Part shown: positions 13,620-24,589 of the stretch, in pieces
How positions within the stretch are numbered: the stretch's first letter is position 1
Layout of the letters: every line of letters begins with the position of its first letter
NCBI RefSeq assembly: GCF_902148855.1
Contig: NC_043976.1
Coordinates: forward strand, 25,507,606-25,571,605
Reading direction: 5' to 3'
Length of the DNA stretch: 64,000 nucleotides
From: Sphaeramia orbicularis
Lineage: Eukaryota; Chordata; Actinopteri; Kurtiformes; Apogonidae
Notes under the pieces: generated by a model
Seen by the model: the letters and a program-made list of their open reading frames with translations, nothing else
Database searches by the model: none
What the model was told of the DNA's origin: nothing
Program-made: the position numbers and the translations under genes

Positions 13620-13790
13620 ATTTCCTAAAGATGATACATGTCACCCAGTATGTCGACGAGGCTCAGTAAAGTGTTTTCAACCATTTTCAGACAACAGTGG
13701 TGTGTCTCCAATTTATCCTAGTCGTTTCTGCTGCAGATCTCCACACAGAACTGTTTGTAGGATAAAGTCGTTGCAGGTGAAAATCACTCA
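13620..13790 (+). repeat. Interspersed repeat shared with 59195-59350
   Basis: Both copies carry ACATGTCACCCA, then GAGGCTCAGT, TTTTCAGACAACA and a GGATRAA motif in the same order and spacing. No termini are recognisable, so the family and full length are unknown. Confidence 0.55.
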
Positions 13791-16700
13791 ACTGAAACAT
13801 TCCTTCAGGTCAGATATTACACAGACCGATTATTATAAGTTTTAACCTTAAAAGTTAATGAAGGCGCCCTGTTACCATAGTAACACAACTGGTAAAGGTC
13901 ACTGAAATGCTCCTGTACAAGAGTTTATGTTTCACTGTGGACTCTCCATATTTGATCTGCTGGAGTTTTCACATCGTGTAGGTTTTAGTAGTATGAAAGG
14001 TGATGAAGGTGTAATATTTCAACAGTACGGTCCATGTGATGTTTGCATTCCAGATGATTTACTTATTAATGAACTGAATGAGAATGTGCTTCTTGTCTTA
14101 AGTGTAAAAATGTCCTGTACATATGAAGGTTTATCTTAATACACTGTACTTGAAACTGGCATGGGGCTGTTTTAATGAATGAACTGAATCATATTTTATT
14201 TTTCAGCTGTTTTCAGTTATGAGGTTGACAGTATGTGAAATTTACTTACACCTGATAGTGATGGACTGTTCTACTGGTTGGTGTAAACCAATGTTCCACA
14301 ACCCAAAAAAAAACAAACAAACCACATTTAGATAAAAATCTGACATTTAACAGTCTTCTATTATCAATTGAAACCACAAATAATATTTGAGAAGTAAGAT
14401 TACTATCTAAAAAAAATTAGGGCTGTGCAATAAAAACATTATTATCACGCTATAATTTAACAATGATACCTTTCACTGGGTTGGATTTGAGCTCCTAGGA
14501 CCCAGCAATGCATTTTATCCTTTGTAGGGGACAAGAGTTTCACAGCTTTACTTAAAAAAAAAAAAAAAAAAAAATAGAATAGAATTTAAAATGCATCTGA
14601 AAAAACAATGTTGCATCATGCCATTTCCAATCAAGGTGATTATTTAATGTAAAAACTCAAAACCTTTACTTCCCTGGCTCTCAGGATGATATTAGGCAGC
14701 AAGTCAGCATTTAGTCATTGAAGTTTGTGTGTTGGAAACAGTTCTGACACATTAACTTCAAGGACTGAATGTTCAGTTGTTGTCTATTATATCCAACCAA
14801 GTAAGAGGTTCCACCATAAATAATCGACATTATTACCATTTCAACTGTCAGTTGTCATAATATCATGGCAGACTGGTGGATTTTTACAACTAAAGATTAA
14901 AAAGTTGTATTATGTCCCACATTAAGCACCTGCACAGTCATTTATTTACCTTCCAAAGACGCTGCTGCTGTAATCTTTATTGCAGAGTTTTACTACCGTC
15001 TGGTACATGTTGAATTGATATAACTACAGTAATAGTGAAAATATTTGCATAATATGACCTGTGATGGAAGAATATGTTCACTGACCTATTTTAAGTCTTA
15101 TACAAGTCCACCTATAGATTTGGAAAATGTTTGACAAAACCAGGGTTTATTAATTTGACATAAACAAGTTAATGTGTGTAGCGCTGATGGAGATTTTATG
15201 CTACGTTGCATTCAAAATTCATGAGGAATGTAGTCAAGAAAAGCAGAAAGTTTTACTGTAAACAAAGAAAAAAAGACGGGTTGCAAATTAAAAAAAAAAA
15301 AAAAAAAAGTAAAGGTGTCTGGTTTTGTGGTCTATATCGTCCTTCATTCCTCTAAACAGACACACAATGGCTTCAGTATTTCCAGCTCATTCTCCAGTTC
15401 TCTTGTTTTATCTGAAAGGAAAAAAGCCAACATTTTAACAAAGAAGTGCAGTGTTTTTCCACTCGCTGCAGTGGATTAACCTCAGCACTCGGATGAACTT
15501 CTGTTACAGTCTTTGTCTTGATAAGAAGCTCCTCAGCCTAAAGTCACATCAGGGTCAGACCAGTAAAAGTATACTCCATGAGCTTATTGTGTTGGACTTT
15601 AATAGTTCAAAAGAGGTTGTTGTCGAGAGCATAGAGAAAAACCTCTTTAATGGAGGAAATAATCCACTGTAGCATCTCAAATAAACTAGAAAAGAAAACA
15701 TTTGAAATCTGTTAAATTAGAGACATCTAATAAGATATTCATTAACACGTAGAAAATAAACTGGACTGGAATTTTTCTATTTTCTGCAGCTTTTCTTCTA
15801 CTTTACTACATATCAGAGACAAATATTGTACCTTTTACTCCACTATATTTATGTGACAGCTTTAGATGCTTTTCAGTTGTATTTTTCCCAAACAATGAAA
15901 TGTTTCTTAATGATTTCAGTGTAAAATTTCCCCCCTTAAGTTCAATAAATTCTCGGATTTACAAGAAAATGCACTCACAAAGCTATAAAAAGTCCTGTTG
16001 TTCATCTGTAGGCAGTGAAAATTTTCCAAACATATTATACACTAAACTTTTGAACTATTTTCAACTGAAATAACACTTGTCTACAAAAAAAAATACCTCC
16101 ACAATAAAAGTAGTGAAAATTTGCCAAGTGTGAGTAACTTATAAAGAAAAATTAAGTCAAAAATGCTGGTTGACTTTAGTTTCCAAGATAGTCAAAATGT
16201 GAAATTCTGCCAATTAATGACAGAATGTGTTTTTTACTCAGAAGGCATGTTTGTCTCTGAGCTACCAGATCTACTTCAAAACACTGTCTGCACATTATAA
16301 TGTATTCCCTTTTCAGGTTCTGTCTAGTGGAAGATTTATAAATCTTGTATAAATGTACATAAACTAATATATATGTAATAACACTTTATCATAGACATTG
16401 AAAACAGCAGCTAACCAGCACTTTTGTCATTTGTTCCCAATTAATCGTATTAAAGTAATATTGAATACATTTAATCAGAGGGAGATGATGTCCAAAAATT
16501 GTAGACCAGTGTTATCTGATTTAACCCTTTAATGAGGAAGCTACGTGAGACATCAGACACGAACTAGTGTTAAAATCAGAGTAGTTTTTGTATCTGTAAC
16601 AGGTAGTAATAGTATGTGCCGAGTACAGACCGACATCGTTCACCCAGTCAATGTAGACAGAGCTTGGCTGATCACAAATATTAGGTTTATCAATGAAATT

Positions 16701-17202
16701 AGTGTTTATACAATTAAATATTAGAAACCACACCTAGATTCACCTGTTCTATGTGGTTAGTTCACTTCAAATATATTGATCTATTGTTTATGATGTCCAG
16801 TGATAGTTATTTATTCAGGTGTTCATTACTTTGAATCAGTTCAGCAGTTAAGTAAATAATCAGTTACTTTTATTATATCATGTATTATATTTTGCTTCAT
16901 GCTGCTACCTCTTGGCCAGGTCGCTGCTGGAAATTACAGTTGGTTCTCAACCAACTTACTTGGTTCAATAAACGCTGAATCAATACATATATAACAAACA
17001 GCCTTTATAAATCTGTACTAATTCCAAATATTCCAAAGAGAGACCACTCCAGTAGTTTGTGATCATATACAAATTTATTCTACTTGATGCAACAAAAGGT
17101 TAATTAAAGATTAAACACAAATGTAACATGGAATTAAGAAATGAAAAAAAAAAAAAAAAGATAGCAAGATCATTAACTACACACAAATGGTTACTGTGAT
17201 AT

Positions 17203-17208
17203 TTATTT
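17203..17208 (-). terminator. sat1: Candidate sat1 polyadenylation signal
   Basis: AATAAA on the minus strand about 105 bases after the stop codon; another at 17074-17079 about 235 bases after it. Either could serve. The first 80 bases of the 3' UTR are unusually GC-rich. Confidence 0.4.
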
Positions 17209-17313
17209 GCCTTTTTATATGCTGAACTTGTACGAATCCACCTTGGGCCGTGAGGAGTCAGGCCAGTGCCGGCGCCGGCTCCTCCGCCGCTCTGGGCTCA
17301 GCGTCCGCCTCCG

Positions 17314-20300
17314 TCACTCCTCTGATGGAGAGGCCATCTTGACGAGGCTGTCTTTGCCGAACCTGTAGAGCCTCCAGCCCTCCTCCTGAGAGAGATCCTC
17401 GGCACCGCGCCGCTTGTAGAACTGGATGGACGACTCGTTGTTCTCCGCCACCACGAACATCATGCCATTGCAGCGCGTCTTCATCGCCAGCTGGAAGAGA
17501 GAAAACTTTGATTTATCCTCCAAAGTTTAAACATATTTCCCTCAAGAGGTGAACACAGGATTTTTATCTTTATAATTAGTGCTTTGGCCAGTATTTTTTT
17601 TTTTTTTTGGATAGCTGTTATCAGTCATTGGTGAGTTTTTCTGCTTTTTTGGTTTCATTCAGCCCTGTTCATGATAAACACATGACTTTTCTGCACCTTT
17701 TTACATTGTGCACTTTTTCTACTTCTGACCCATTGCAGTCCTCTTCATTAAAGTGTTTTTCTTTGATAGTTTAATGACTTTTCAATACAACTACAAAAGT
17801 GAGTTCATGTTTGATCTCTCACTGTGGCAGAAATAAGTTAAATAAGCAGTGAATTAATTCATTAATATCAAAAACATAGCCAAGTAATTTAGCCAAATTA
17901 CATTGTAATAAATGACTTATTTTCCTTTTACTGTAAATTCAGTCTGACATATACAGCTTATGAAGAAAGACGCAAAAACGATTAAAGAAGAAACAAGTTA
18001 AACACAAGGTTATTTATTTAATGTAAGTTATTTCTTTACTTTTTCATTCATAAATATGAAACTATGGCATGTTTGTTGGTGTTTTTCTATATTTTTTCAT
18101 GACTCTCCTTACACTCAGAGTGTAGTCTAATTTTGCATTGACTTGATTTTATATTCCCTACGAGCCCTATTAGCTGTGTTTGTCCAATCAGATCCAACTG
18201 GATTCCTATGTTTACGAGAAATGTGTAAATATTGCAAAAGTAAAACTGTCAATCAGTGACCTGTGTTTTATGAGCCGTTTTTTTAAGGTTTATTGCTGCT
18301 TAATTTCATTGTTCTTACATATCCTTGTATACTAATAACCACTTGTATTTGTCTATCTCATCCATACTTCTGTTTGTTTAGATTATTTTCAGGGACACTG
18401 ACCCAGACACTGTTTTGGAGCTAAGGTAATCTGAGACATGGGCAGTGACTCCAACTCAGACCTCGTAAACACACTTTTAGTACTCACATCACTGAGATGC
18501 CGCAGGATGTCAGATCCGATTCCCAGCCCTGCAAAGAGAGTTGAGACGAGGTGAGACTCTGGGAGGGGGGGCAAGAAAAACAAGGAGGGCAAAACAAGAC
18601 AGGGTGAGAGTTTTACCTCTGTATTCCTCTGTCACGTAGAAATCTTCCAGGTAGAGCTGTTTGCCGACCCAGGGGTCATAGGTGAAGTAGTACATGGCAA
18701 AGCCCACCACTTTCAGATCTGAGGCCACATTACAACATACAGATAAGAACCAGAGCATCAGAGTACAAGTACATATCCATTATTATCATGATTAATGTCA
18801 AATAATTATGTCTTTCAAGATTTTTGGTGAGTTGAGCAAAGATGGTTATTTGTTGGTTTTAAATCATTCTTTATGGTAAGAAAATGAGAAACACACAGTT
18901 CAGTCTTTTTTTCCAACATTAAAATGAACTAAAACAGATTATAAATCAGGTCATTTGGGGCAGCTGTGGCTCAGGAGGTAGAACCAAATAACCAAAATGT
19001 TGGCAGTTCAAATCCCACTCTGTCCTAGTTATGTGCCGTTGTGTCCTTAGGCAAGACACTGCATCCACCCTGCCTCCAATGTCACTCACACTGATGTATC
19101 AATGTGTGTGAATGTTTGTTGGTGGTCGAAGGGACCATTTGGCACAGCCACACTTTTGTCAGCGTGCCCCAGGGCAGCTGTAGTTTACCACCACATATGT
19201 GTGAGTGAAAGAACAACTGACCACTAATGTAAAGTGCTTTTGGTGCCTTGAAAAGCTATAGAAATCCAATCCATTATTATGATTATTATTATGATTATTA
19301 TTATGATTATTATTATTATTATTAGGTGCAGATTAGAAGCCACACTTCTGTCAGACTGCCCCAGGGCAGCTGTGGCGAATGTGGTGTGAATGAATAATGG
19401 ATCCAAAGTAAGTTCTTTGAGTATGCAAAATAGAAAACCGCTATATAAATCTAATCCATTATTACTATTATTATAAGAGGATGTAGATATAACTTCCATC
19501 AGCCCAGACAAGCTTCTAGAGTTAAAGTTATGATGTGACCAACACTTAAATACTGAAAATAACAATCTCATGTATGAAACTGACAGTGGAAATCCAATGT
19601 TCTGTTCTCACCGTCACTGCTGCTCTCTCCTTGGATTTCAGCGATGATACAATGGTAAAACGGGGTGTCACCGAATCCATCCTCCAGGAGATCTGTGGGG
19701 AGGAAAGGCTTTTAGAAGAGGCACGATGATGGCAAGTTACTGTTCCCAACCAGGAATTTCTACGGCTCCTTAAAAACTAACAAATTAGAATTATAAAGTT
19801 AGTGTTATCTTTTACAAATATGCATAAACTCTGCTTTGAAATGTGTTTATTGTGTAAAATGTGGACTGTTTACACTCTAACAAGACTATAAAAGAAAACC
19901 CACATGGAACAATTTAGCACTAATGAAAATGGGTGTGTTGTGATGTGGTTTGTGAGGTCATGTCTAATAAGTAACTAACTAAAAACTGTTTCTGTTACCA
20001 CTGCTTTCCTCTAGTATGAATAAGTGCAAGTTCAGCCCAAGCACAATGTGTAGTGTATTCATTTGTACTTTACTGCAGATGTGAATGCCATTTGTTATGG
20101 TCTTAAAAATCTTAAATATAACCTGCTGAAATCTTCAAACCCCTCCATATAAAATCTATGTGTTTATCATCCAGAAAGAGTGTTTTCCCAAAGTGATGAC
20201 TCACCTTTCTCAGTCAGAGTCACCTGGTTTTCCATCTCCTCGTATTTTGCTAGTTCCTGAGAAAACAAACATGGAAATACTTTTATTACTGTATGATTGC

Positions 20301-21866
20301 AGACATGGACCACTTTTATGAAGGTAAAGCCCATGCATCTTCAAACAAAATTAAAGTATGTCTTTAAATATCTTAAAATCTAACAATCACTGATGTTGGA
20401 TATTTGTTTTTGACACTTTGGAAATAGTTGTTCACTTCAGTATTAAAATAATAAATGCTACATCTTAAAAGTGCTCCCTTTAAAGTTACATTTTTGCAAT
20501 AGGGCTTTTACTTGAGTACAAATATGAGAAATTCAGTGAGTGAAGTACTCTTGAGTACTCTTGGCTCTTTCAGTGCATTACAGTATTAGTTCACAGGAGG
20601 CCAAAAGATTAAATTCTCAGTTTGTTGTAATACTATACCATGGAAGGTATGAGGGGAATTTTCCACTTGCTGCAGTGTTTTGCAACTCAAGCATCCAGAT
20701 CGGATTCAGCTTGGACTGGGGTGGTGGGGTGGGTGTATTCCCGTTTCATCTTTCATTTCTGGTCATGACTCAGCGCTAATACCATCAAAGTTATGTTTAT
20801 GCTATTAATCCTGAGTCAGGTCAACATTTTTTAATCAACTTTCCCAGATACTAACAAGGAACCAGGAGTTCAAATACTAGGGGTGCCATGCAAGCAAGTA
20901 CTTTTACTCAAGTTCAGCTCTGATGTACTTGAACTTGTATTTGAGCATCTTATCCATAACAGTTGTGTATCGAGGACAATTATTGCACTATATTTGGCTG
21001 ACAGGTCATTTTGGGAACCACCAAACAGGGGCACCATAAAAGGAAAAGTGATGAAGATACTGATGAAAGGCACTAGAAGACAGCAGAACATCCATCGAAA
21101 AAGTACAACTATATTTTATTTATATGTCCGTGTAAAAGAACAAAACTGTAATTGTGTTATCGTTAAAAACTATAATTAAAATGGAAAGAATGGCTTTCTC
21201 AACATAAAGTCGTAAAATCTATTACAAGGTGAATATTGATCCATACATGCACAGTGTTATATTTGTTTGCATGGTTTATATATATTAGAAGAAACTGGGG
21301 TCTACTTGACTGATTTTCTGTTTGTGAATATAGTATTTATTGTGAATAAAATGTGGATTATATTCGTTTAAACCCTTCGGGATTAGTGTCGTTATAACTC
21401 TACGTCACAATGTCCATATTTGGAAACTGAAGTGTAAGCGGATATGAGTCGTCTGCACGTAAACAAAGACAGTAGACACTGATGTCATTTTCGGATATCC
21501 TCCGGACATTTTCCACCTGCCACTTTGACACCAAGAACAGTTTAACTTACTCACTACATATTATCCTATGTCGTAGGTTGATTTATCTGAACTACTGTTA
21601 AGACAGAGTTTACAGAAAGACAAAGAGCCCTCAAATGGAGGTCTAAAACTCCATCCAAATGGGAAATAATATGTCACTTCGTAACCATTTGGCCATCAGT
21701 TGTGAGTTTAAAGCCAACTCCATCTGGGGCAAAGGTTGCCATTGTGTTGAAAACCCGTTTAAGTGAAGTTTTTTGGCCCTGTCTTGGCTAGATCTCGGCC
21801 TACCTTCACCAGTCGTAATATATCAGAGACGTCCCTAGGTTCAGCTTTTCGTAATTTATACTCCAT
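17314..21866 (-). CDS. sat1: Spermidine/spermine N1-acetyltransferase 1 (diamine acetyltransferase 1)
   Basis: Six coding exons, all GT/AG: 21804-21866, 20205-20256, 19612-19692, 18617-18718, 18488-18528, 17314-17490; 516 nt, 171 aa, the usual SAT1 length. The enzyme moves acetyl from acetyl-CoA to N1 of spermidine or spermine in the cytosol and controls polyamine breakdown and export. It is a GNAT-fold protein. The start [19 protein letters not shown] corresponds to the family N-terminus. Also visible are [20 protein letters not shown], the acetyl-CoA loop RGLGIG at residues 99-104, and [17 protein letters not shown] with the probable general-acid tyrosine at about 138. It ends at SPSEE. Intron 3 carries two SINE copies. 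The gene is divergent from acot9 with 1.5 kb between starts. Which teleost sat1 paralog this is cannot be told. Confidence 0.95.
18957..19324 (+). mobile_element. tRNA-derived SINE, nearly full length
   Basis: Starts GGGGCAGCTGTGGCTCAGGA with a pol III box A (GTGGCTCAGGAGGTAGAAC) and a box B (GGCAGTTCAAATCCCAC) at about 19004. The middle carries GTGTCCTTAGGCAAGACACT and the CCCCAGGGCAGCTGT motif. It ends in a LINE-like tail (AAAGTGCTTTTGGTGCCTTG ... AATCCAATCCATTATTATGA) with ATT repeats. It sits in sat1 intron 3, antisense to the gene. Confidence 0.85.
19325..19474 (+). mobile_element. 5'-truncated second SINE copy, tandem to the first
   Basis: Begins GTGCAGATTAGAAGCCACAC and repeats the 3' half of the preceding SINE, with CTGCCCCAGGGCAGCTGTGG and CTATATAAATCTAATCCATT, ending in ATT repeats. 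It is directly joined to the ATT tail of the upstream copy. Confidence 0.8.
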
Positions 21867-22073
21867 TTTCTTCTTTTACTCTTTTTTCCTTTCGTTAGAA
21901 GTCCTCTGTAAGTGAAGTGGAAGATTAGATGTTTCTTCATTCGCTTCACAGTGGCTTTATCCCCACAGTCAGCCTCTGGTCCGGACGCGTTCGTCGAGAC
22001 AAGAACATTCAGCAACTCTCACCCACCGGGGTCGGTACCGTTCAACTGAACTGTCCTTTGTTTATGCTGCTGG

Positions 22074-22107
22074 TTTTTATACTAAGCTCGAGCTCCAATG
22101 CGATTGG
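22074..22107 (-). promoter_or_regulatory. sat1: sat1 promoter elements: TATA-like and CCAAT box
   Basis: On the minus strand TATAAAAA lies at 22081-22074 and CCAAT at 22107-22103, about 210 and 240 bases upstream of the sat1 start codon. Another inverted CCAAT-type site lies near 22168. The 22-bp spacing between the two is shorter than usual for CCAAT and TATA boxes. The start site has not been located. Confidence 0.5.
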
Positions 22108-22646
22108 CCAGTTCCAAGAGGTCTCGGATTTCTAGCGAATCAGCAATTTTTTCCGGCTGTTACTGAGCCAATCCGGTCAGAGGACCAGTGCTGTGCCGTT
22201 AATGGGAAAAGTTTGTTTTTCTGACACAGAATTACAGCGAATCTAAATACACATATTAACAGCAATACACACAATATGAGCAGCAGATAACAGACTAATC
22301 AATTCTATTAGCAAAACAATACGCGCAATGTAAACAAAGCTTAAGTCTGTGTCCAAAACACTAACATAGGAGTCAGAAGTGCACACTATGTTCTTCCTGG
22401 TTGAAGTATACTGGGTATATGCACGTAGAGGAGTCTGCTAAAACAAGAACCAATTCAACTTCCTTACTGGAGTAAAACTGAAAAAGGTACAGGCTCATGC
22501 AAGCCAACTTTTAAAGTAAAAAGTATGCTTTTGAAGGACATTTTTCTGCAGCTGTATGTGTCCAAAGTGAACTGAATCTCATGTCATGTCAATATAAAGT
22601 GAAGATTATTAAACCAGACACAATACAAAAAAACATGAAGATTATG

Positions 22647-22867
22647 TTAACCTCCTAAAACCCATCTTTGAGTTTTTTTTGTTCCTGTTTGTGGACAAGA
22701 CATTCACAGCTTTATAAAAATAAATAAATACTGCAAAGGACATTCAGTATAAACATTTTTTAAAAACTGTATTTGAAAAACTGCTACATCATCTTGTTTT
22801 CACTCAAAACAATTTTTTCATGCAAAAAAAGGAGAAACTTGAACAGTCCTGAGTCTCAGGGGGTTAA
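22647..22867. mobile_element. piggyBac-like MITE, 221 bp
   Basis: Bounded by TTAA at both ends. The left end TTAACCTCCTAAAACCC and the reverse complement of the right end TTAACCCCCTGAGACTC match at 13 of 17 positions. TTAA duplication is the mark of piggyBac elements. The core is A/T-rich without coding capacity. Confidence 0.7.
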
Positions 22868-23218
22868 CTTTGAATATGCAAATCATAGCATAATTCCGTT
22901 TTTGTGCGTGCTGGTCTTCACAACAGAAACTAAAATAGACACTTTTTTTTTGTCTTTTACACCACTTTTTCTTACTATGTCTTTAATGTTATGTTCATTT
23001 TGTTACATTATTATTATTTTTGTTTTTATCTTGGTTTGCCTTCTCTGCAATACATTGTACATATTAAAAGGCAATATAACATATGCAAATAAAATACTTG
23101 TGCATGCAGTTAATATACATAATAAAACACATATGTTGGTCTTTTGGTTGGATATTAGTTGCTGAAGAACTTGACAGTTTATACTCAGGGTTCAACGACA
23201 CCCACACGTCATCATAAA

Positions 23219-23249
23219 GGGGGCGGAGCGTAATGTCAACACGGAAGTG
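23219..23249 (+). promoter_or_regulatory. acot9: acot9 core promoter: GC box and ETS/GABP site
   Basis: A GGGGGCGGAGC Sp1-type box at 23219-23229 is followed by CGGAAGTG at 23242-23249, a canonical ETS (GABP/NRF-2) site, about 135 bases before the start codon. This pair is typical of TATA-less promoters of nuclear genes for mitochondrial proteins. An ACGTCATC (CRE-like) lies just upstream at about 23206. Confidence 0.55.
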
Positions 23250-23379
23250 GATCTGAGGTCCTGTCTGACACGACTTTGCCCCAAAGAAGACATCTGTGGC
23301 CTCCCCTTTCTCTCTCTTCTGTACTTTAGCAGCTTTATTTGGACCCTGAACCTGTAACTTTGTCACACCACAACTTGCC

Positions 23380-24524
23380 ATGTTCTCACCGAGGTCAGTG
23401 TTACAAAGCTATACTGCTCCTGTTTTTTCGGGGTCGATGAACTCGCTAATGTCAGCAGCTAACAGCGAGCTAGCTAATTCAATTTAGAAATACTGAATAG
23501 TTTTGATTATGAAGTGTTTATCTTGATGGTTCGTTAGGGGAGCTTTAAATTGTTTCATTCTATATAAAATAATAAACCAGGTCTTACTGAAAACAGCTAA
23601 CTTGGTCCTAACCTCGGTTTGTGCTTAAGTCTGCGCCGTTTAGAAGATGAGTGGAAAAATAGACTAGATGACACTTAAAGCATAAATAAGAAGAAATAAC
23701 AACCAAAAATTCTCCATTTGAATCATTATTTAGTCTGTTAACCAGCTGGCTTGAAAATAACCAATTTCGTGCATTTTTTAACAGGATTATATGTTACTTT
23801 ATGCTAGTGAGATGGCGTGATTTCCTGCAGTAGCCACCCTCAATGGAAAAGTGATACTGACCCATAGTCACATAAAAAAAATAATAATTGAACCAAACGG
23901 GATTATTTTTATCCGGCTGATAAGAAAAGACTTAAAAGACTCAGGAAATGCCTTCAGAGTCAGGGAAGGTGCTATGAATCATTCTCCAGGACGTTTGGAA
24001 AATAGTCTGGTGATTATTTTGCCGGTTATTCACAGGGTTGAATCTGTGACTTGGCTGTACAGTAACACATGAGAATACACACTGGGCGTGGATTCATTGT
24101 TTACCTAAAGGGTGTGTCATTTAACTGTAAAAACAGCAAAAAAAAAAAAAAAAAAAAAACCTCAATAGTTTTTCAGTGTTTCAGTGTTCACTCTGTAAAA
24201 ATGTTTTCTTATAAACTCTTACTCAAGGTTCTAGTAATGTGGGTCGAAACATTATGAGACAGTAAAATATTTTGGTAGAAACATTGTAAATATCTTTTAT
24301 TGTTTCAGTGATGCTTATTCATGGATTTTTTCTTTACTATACTTAATAACTTCCATTTTCCCTTCCAGTTTTACTGACAATATTAACAGTAAAGAGAGAA
24401 CTTAAAGAGTAAACAAATGGTGCAAAGAAATTATTGAAAGGCTGTCTTCTTTTAAGGTTAGTTACTTACTAAATGGGATGGACACCAGTGAGATGCAGCC
24501 AAATGAAACTGTAAATGAAATGAA

Positions 24525-24589
<65 letters not shown>

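Larger units (their letters stand above)
11829..17313. other. apoo-sat1 convergent intergenic region
   Basis: Tail-to-tail interval holding both 3' UTRs. An AATAAA at about 12606 could end apoo. A repeat block at 13620-13790 recurs at 59195-59350. Homopolymer A tracts lie near 14550-14570, 15290-15307 and 17143-17158. A hAT-like GGGCTGTGCAATA stub lies near 14421. Candidate sat1 polyadenylation signals on the minus strand (TTTATT on +) lie at 17074-17079 and 17203-17208. No further gene is supported. Confidence 0.55.
21867..23379. other. sat1-acot9 divergent intergenic region
   Basis: Head-to-head interval of 1.5 kb holding both 5' UTRs and promoters, the sat1 TATA/CCAAT elements (22074-22107), a piggyBac-like MITE (22647-22867) and the acot9 GC box and ETS site (23219-23249). 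Open frames here (for example minus strand 23064-23381) have no family resemblance. Confidence 0.6.

Noticed and set aside
19224-19571. 115-codon minus-strand frame with a poly-isoleucine run in the sat1 intron
   Set aside because: It is a translation of the ATT tails of the two SINE copies.
22773-23165. 130-codon + strand frame before acot9
   Set aside because: Starts inside a MITE, is AT-driven and has no homology that I can recognise or splice link to acot9.
23064-23381. 105-codon minus-strand open frame covering the acot9 promoter and first exon
   Set aside because: No family resemblance; it overlaps a GC-richer promoter on the opposite strand, where long chance frames are common.
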